64,000 nucleotides of DNA, from NCBI RefSeq assembly GCF_030269925.1, contig NC_085131.1, forward strand, positions 820,001 to 884,000, read 5' to 3'. The position numbers were made by a program, and so were the translations under genes. This document shows, piece by piece, positions 61,101 through 64,000 of this stretch (position 1 is its first letter; each line of letters opens with the position of its first letter). The notes below the pieces were generated by a model, which saw only the letters and a list, made by a program, of their open reading frames with translations, ran no database searches and had not been told where the DNA came from. This DNA is from Bombyx mori. Taxonomy: Eukaryota; Arthropoda; Insecta; Lepidoptera; Bombycidae.

Positions 61101-63415
61101 ACTCGCCCCACGTGAGGTGGCTCGTGCAGGTCCCCAGGCTCTAGTGAGTCTGTCAAAACTGTTTTAGGTTCCTGTCGTAATGAAAGTGATGCAGGGGTGG
61201 ATTCGCCGCAAATACAATTCCCGCCGTCATGATAATCGCCTTATCGTTGCCGCCGCTGACTACTCCCCGAATCCTGATCACGCAGGAGCCAGTCACAGTC
61301 GACGCCCTAGATACGTCCTTACGGATCCATCAGATCCAATTACCGTTGCATTAGACGCCTTCAGCTCTAATACTAGAAGCAGGCTTAGAGACCCCGGTAA
61401 ACGTACGCGTCGAACTCGAAAAAGAGCTCGACGTGCAACCTAACTCATGCATCAGCTCGCTGAGTTTTTCGCCGGATCTTCTCAGCGGGTCGCGATTCCG
61501 ATACGGCAGTAGATTAATTCGCGAAGCAGTTGCTCTTGAGTTGTTAGGTCTCCTTCGGAGGCGTTCGGGCAGCTGTTCGCAAATCCCACCCCTCATGGCT
61601 GAGCCCGTGCTCGCCCACCTGTCCTGGTGAAACTGGAAAGGTCTCCGGGCCACCATTCAATCATAAAAAAAACCCCGAATAGGTTTTTATTATTATAAAA
61701 CTTGATCTAGTTTTGTTTCGTTGTAGTGATATCTACCGCATCAACAAGTTGCTGAAGAATTTCCAGCAGTTTCTGAGCAACCTTTTTGATCCGTTGTTTG
61801 AAGTTTCCATCGACCCCAGTTCCAATCCGGAGCTGCACAAATTCTTGGCGGTTTGATATTCAGTGCAAATTCTATTTAAAAAACAGTAGGAACGATTCGT
61901 TTGATATATCTTTCGAAAACGCAGTGGCAGTTTGAAGATTTAATCAGCAAACCTGCTACATCGGTCATGTGACATGCGAGCGCCCGTCACATAAATTACA
62001 TTATCTTTTCTTCCAAATGCAGCCAAAAAGACATGAAAATTAATAGGATGGATTAATAGGACAGACGGAGCGAACAAATTCGCAATCCAACAGCTAAGTT
62101 ACAGTGGTCCAGTTTCATTTCATAATCTTAATAACACGAAAAGAGAGCGTCGTGTGTGTGCTAAGAGTTACTGAACAATATCATATACATATAAAACTCT
62201 CGTGTCACAATGTTAATTACCATACTCCTCTGAAACGGTTTGACCGATTTTTATGAAATTTTATATGCATGTTCAGTAGGTCTGAGAATCGGCTACTATC
62301 TATTTTTCATACCCCTAAGTGATAAGGGTTGTCCACCCCTAACATTTATTTTTTGGACAATTTTTCTTTTTATAATGAGGCTTGTTTGTGGTTGAAGAGG
62401 TTTTGTTATTTTTATATTCCCTCATTGTTCACAGCGCTACATGTCTCTGTCACTCATTTACCACATCCTTACACACTTACAATAAGTTAGTTTTTTTTCC
62501 TACACTAGAAATTCCTTAGAAATCTTATATATGGCAAAAACGTTTGCCGGGTCATCTAGTAGGTATATAAAATTACGAACGTCGCATTCTGAAACTGCAT
62601 ATATCATTACAGTGAAATTAGCTGGATTTTTTTTCTTTTAAGTATTTCTGCATTTTAAAATACCCCATTGCTGCTGTCGGCATTCTAATACTGGTAGTAT
62701 CAAATATGTTTTGTCCAGCACGTGATCGGGTTCGATAGCGTGGACGATGAGTCCAAGCCGGAGATCCCGAACCTCAGCGAACATATGAGAACTCCCGAGG
62801 AATGGAACGACGAGGAGAACCCTCCGTACGCGTACTACCTGTACTACATGTACGCTAACATGGTCACCCTCAATGAGTTGCGCAAGTAAGCATTTGTCGT
62901 CACCCTTGTAGACACTAACCAAGACGTTTCCCGTTCCTCATCATCATCATTCTCCTGTCCTTCTCCCAGTCACCTGGGGTCGGCGCGTTTTCTGCTTCCA
63001 TACTCCTCTATCATATACCGTTTCTTCGCTCACTCCCCTCTTACACATATTCCGTTTCGCCGTCCCCTACGTGGTACTTATATATTGTAATGCTCACCAG
63101 TGTAGACTCTACTAAAGCACTAGCATTCGAAGCTTCTAAGAAATTGTACCTATATATTTAGATGACATATTGTTATTGGCATGTTGTTAGCGGATATGAT
63201 CGCGGTCCTTGGTCTGCTGAAGTAGCTACTGTCCTAGCTTTGAAACCGCACACAAAACTGAAAGTTTTTAATATTTTTTTGGTTGTTTAAAAAGGGAGCA
63301 GGGGCTGAACACATTCGTGCTGCGCCCCCACTGCGGGGAGGCCGGGCCCGCCGCGCACCTGAGCGCCGGATTCCTCCTCGCCGAGAACATATCTCACGGA
63401 CTCATCCTGAGAAAG
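54977..63415 (+). CDS. AMPD: AMP deaminase, copy 2 (tandem paralogue, incomplete at both ends)
   Basis: Exons 54977-55106, 55637-55835, 57872-57961, 58072-58267, 58706-58831, 59418-59616, 60248-60379, 60980-61143, 61727-61850, 62719-62885, 63295-63415; together 549 codons with no stop, all GT-AG. Same enzyme family as copy 1. Intron phases match wherever exons correspond, so it arose by gene duplication, not retroposition. Zinc-binding THIHAASC and the RPHCGEAG block are intact, so it probably encodes an active enzyme; the exon with the catalytic Asp pair lies past the right edge. Identity to copy 1 varies by exon: 41 of 44 residues in 60248-60379, 32 of 54 in 60980-61143 (hand counts). No equivalents of exons 1 and 2 were found, so its start is unknown. 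Confidence 0.88.
55130..55500 (+). mobile_element. Bm1 scrap joined to family B LINE 3' end
   Basis: 55132-55185 resembles the Bm1 body start (ACTGATGGTAGGACGTG). From about 55185 the family B ORF C-terminus (broken) and 3' UTR run to TAGGTAGGAAAAAAA. Confidence 0.7.
55637..55835 (+). CDS. AMPD: AMPD copy 2, equivalent of exon 4
   Basis: Acceptor TTTCATCAG. Encodes [39 protein letters not shown], then a tail unlike copy 1 ([16 protein letters not shown]). Phase 0 to 1 as in copy 1; donor ACA|GTTAGT. Confidence 0.88.
56269..56513 (-). repeat. Bm1-type SINE, headless
   Basis: TTTTTTTTATTGCTTAGATGG to GAGGTCTTACCACCAGTAGG. Confidence 0.9.
56860..57271 (+). mobile_element. Non-autonomous Helitron
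   Basis: TCTATATATTAATACGTGAAG at the left, hairpin TAGTCGAATTTCGACTA at the right; the final CTAG is not intact. Matches 15303-15710 over its length. Confidence 0.65.
57872..57961 (+). CDS. AMPD: AMPD copy 2 extra small exon
   Basis: After TTTGTCTTCAAG the phase-1 frame gives [18 protein letters not shown], then [12 protein letters not shown] and G|GTATTT, phase 1. It fits exactly between the flanking exons. Nothing similar was found in copy 1. Could be an optional cassette exon since skipping it keeps the frame (90 nt). Confidence 0.55.
58072..58267 (+). CDS. AMPD: AMPD copy 2, equivalent of exon 5
   Basis: Acceptor TATTCCTTCAG. Encodes [32 protein letters not shown], then [17 protein letters not shown]. 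18 nt shorter than in copy 1. Ends phase 2 at CT|GTTAGT. Confidence 0.9.
58706..58831 (+). CDS. AMPD: AMPD copy 2, equivalent of exon 6
   Basis: Acceptor TTGGCACACAG. Encodes [33 protein letters not shown]; 36 of 42 residues match copy 1 and length is identical (126 nt). Confidence 0.95.
59105..59283 (+). repeat. LINE 3' tail (family C)
   Basis: TTGAGTTGTTAGGTCTCCTTT, CTGGTGAAACTGGAAAGGCC, then A-rich; shared with 61545-61672. Confidence 0.65.
59418..59616 (+). CDS. AMPD: AMPD copy 2, exons 7 and 8 fused
   Basis: Acceptor AACTTTTCAG. Encodes [38 protein letters not shown] and [12 protein letters not shown]. 199 nt, exactly the sum of copy 1 exons 7 (94) and 8 (105). Zinc ligands kept. Confidence 0.96.
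59941..60175 (-). repeat. tRNA-derived SINE (second family), uninterrupted
   Basis: TTTAGGATTCCCCGCGCTACG, ACCAGAGACTGACTAAC, then reversed tRNA-like head with GCGAGAATCGAACCCACGACC. Model for the split copy at 19775. Confidence 0.65.
60248..60379 (+). CDS. AMPD: AMPD copy 2, equivalent of exon 9
   Basis: Acceptor GAAATGTCCAG. Encodes [20 protein letters not shown] and [16 protein letters not shown]; three differences from copy 1 over 44 residues. Donor AAG|GTATTC. Confidence 0.96.
60394..60661. mobile_element. hAT-type non-autonomous element beside a splice donor
   Basis: 268 bp, ends CGGTGTTTCCCAAC and GTTGGGAAACACTG, flanked by perfect 8-bp repeats CTGTAGAC (60386-60393, 60662-60669). 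Begins 15 bases into the intron. No ORF. Confidence 0.85.
60715..60880. repeat. Two Bm1 scraps in opposite orientation
   Basis: 60730-60770 (+) GGTCCGATAACCGCTTAACACC; 60820-60872 (-) GCTTAGATGGAGGGTCGAG and CACCTAATGTTAAGTGG. Confidence 0.5.
60980..61143 (+). CDS. AMPD: AMPD copy 2, equivalent of exon 10
   Basis: Acceptor GCGTTTGTAG. Encodes [48 protein letters not shown]. Same length as copy 1, but only about 60 percent identical. Confidence 0.95.
61195..61672 (+). mobile_element. Jockey-like LINE 3' end, diverged subfamily
   Basis: An open frame to 61443 encodes [38 protein letters not shown] and an Arg/Lys-rich C-terminus, a relative of the family B ORF end. The 3' UTR starts like family B (TCGCTGAGTTTTTCGCCGG) but switches to the family C tail and ends in A8. 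Confidence 0.75.
61727..61850 (+). CDS. AMPD: AMPD copy 2, equivalent of exon 11
   Basis: Acceptor TTTCGTTGTAG. Encodes [40 protein letters not shown]. 124 nt as in copy 1. Donor GCG|GTTTGA is weak beyond GT. Confidence 0.94.
62179..62559 (+). mobile_element. Helitron-like element
   Basis: ACATATAAAACTCTCGTGTC near the left, GCAAAAACGTTTGCCGGGTC and ATCTAG at the right (hairpin AAACGTTT before CTAG, followed by T). Confidence 0.55.
62719..62885 (+). CDS. AMPD: AMPD copy 2, equivalent of exon 12
   Basis: Acceptor GTTTTGTCCAG. Encodes [39 protein letters not shown], then [10 protein letters not shown]. 167 nt as in copy 1; donor AA|GTAAGC. Confidence 0.96.
62938..63068 (-). mobile_element. 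RTE-like LINE 3' end (family E)
   Basis: CATCATCATCATTCTCCTGTC then CTCCCAGTCACCTGGGGTCGG and CGCTCACTCCCCTCTTAC: reversed counterpart of 22540-22790. Confidence 0.7.
63295..63415 (+). CDS. AMPD: AMPD copy 2, equivalent of exon 13
   Basis: Encodes [20 protein letters not shown] then [14 protein letters not shown], keeping the zinc His and catalytic Glu. 121 nt as in copy 1. The acceptor reads GTTTAAAAAG, unusual because A instead of C or T precedes AG. Donor AAG|GTTTCT. Confidence 0.93.
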
Positions 63416-63488
63416 GTTTCTATTCATCCACGATATATCAGCTTTAGCTGTGGCTGGATACACAAAGCTTGAGTCCATTATCACTTTT

Positions 63489-64000
63489 ACTGGTGGTAGG
63501 AGGACCCCTTGTGAATCCGCGCGGGTAGGTACCACCGCCCTTTTTTTTTCGGGTAGGAGGCCGAACCTCCTACGAGGTCCCCGCGCCCAGGGGGCGCGCG
63601 GGGTATGTGGGACTTGACGATCTGCAAGGTGTTGGGAGTAGACCGCGGGCCTAAGGAATTTTAGGGCCCCACCCACTGATCGACTCCCCTGCACTCTTCG
63701 CCCAAGCGTCCGATCCCCTCCGAGGTCAGAACCCGGATAAAGTAGGGGTTTACCGCGGTCAACACTGCAACCAGACAGCGCAGCTCACCCCAAGAACGCC
63801 CGGCCGACGGAGCCTTCGAGGCGAATCGAAGGCTCTGAAACGTCAGCCGTCTCGATATGGCAGCCCGTCAGGCCGCCCAAACGGTAGGTACCACCACCCT
63901 GCCTAATTCTGCCGTGAAGCAGTAATGCGTTTCGGTTTGAAAGGGGGGCAGCCATTGTAAATACACTGAAACCTTAGAACTTATATCTCAGGGTGAGAGC
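63489..64000 (+). repeat. Bm1-type SINE split by a retrotransposed insert
   Basis: First part 63489-63541 (ACTGGTGGTAGGAGGACCCC to ACCACCGCCCT), second part 63883 to the window edge (GGTAGGTACCACCACCCTGCC). The Bm1 runs off the edge. Confidence 0.88.
63542..63882 (-). mobile_element. GC-rich LINE 3' fragment inside Bm1
   Basis: Poly-A tail (poly-T from 63542), GC-rich, about 341 bp. The flanks duplicate GGTAGGTACCACCRCCCT (63524-63541, 63883-63900) with one mismatch, the mark of target-primed reverse transcription. A 135-codon minus-strand frame is open but not recognised. Possibly the 3' end of an R1-clade LINE; this is a guess. Confidence 0.7.

Overview
The window is animal nuclear DNA, almost certainly from a moth and most probably from the silkworm genus Bombyx. 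Long AT-rich introns are packed with repeats that match what is known of silkworm DNA: about 27 copies or pieces of a Bm1-type SINE (tRNA-like head, body ending in AATAAA plus poly-A), 3'-end pieces of Jockey/CR1-like and RTE-like LINEs, Lepidopteran-style non-autonomous Helitrons (5' TCTATACTAATAT, 3' CTAG), several inverted-repeat MITEs, hAT-type elements, three solo LTRs and the 3' part of a Bel/Pao retrotransposon. Repeat names come from memory and were not checked by search.

The one host protein-coding locus recognised is AMP deaminase (AMP to IMP plus ammonia), present as two tandem genes on the + strand. Copy 1 appears complete: coding exon 1 at 21841, sixteen further exons to a stop at 46208, 752 residues, every junction in frame, all catalytic motifs present. 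Two coding exons absent from simple ORF lists were found by phase and splice-site logic: an alternative first exon at 13229-13301 (same phase and length as exon 1) and an alternative terminal exon at 52465-52572. Copy 2 (54977 to beyond the right edge) follows the same exon plan. It has lost or never had the intron between exons 7 and 8, carries one extra small exon, has a diverged N-terminal part, and has no recognisable equivalents of exons 1 and 2 in this window.

Layout: 1-2.57 kb, Bel/Pao integrase region and probable 3' LTR. 2.6-13.2 kb, repeats, including a 5'-truncated LINE with a reverse transcriptase ORF (7205-8480). 13.2-21.8 kb, the region between the two alternative first exons, with an intron-containing tRNA-Tyr gene on the opposite strand (14879-14973), Helitrons and a SINE interrupted twice. 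21.8-46.2 kb, copy 1 with repeat-filled introns. 46.3-54.9 kb, mostly featureless DNA with a few MITEs and the candidate alternative last exon. 55.0-63.4 kb, copy 2. The right edge lies in a Bm1 copy split by a GC-rich retrotransposed insert with an 18-bp target duplication.

Exon borders are hand-read from sequence, reading frame and family similarity. No alignment, transcript or database search was run.
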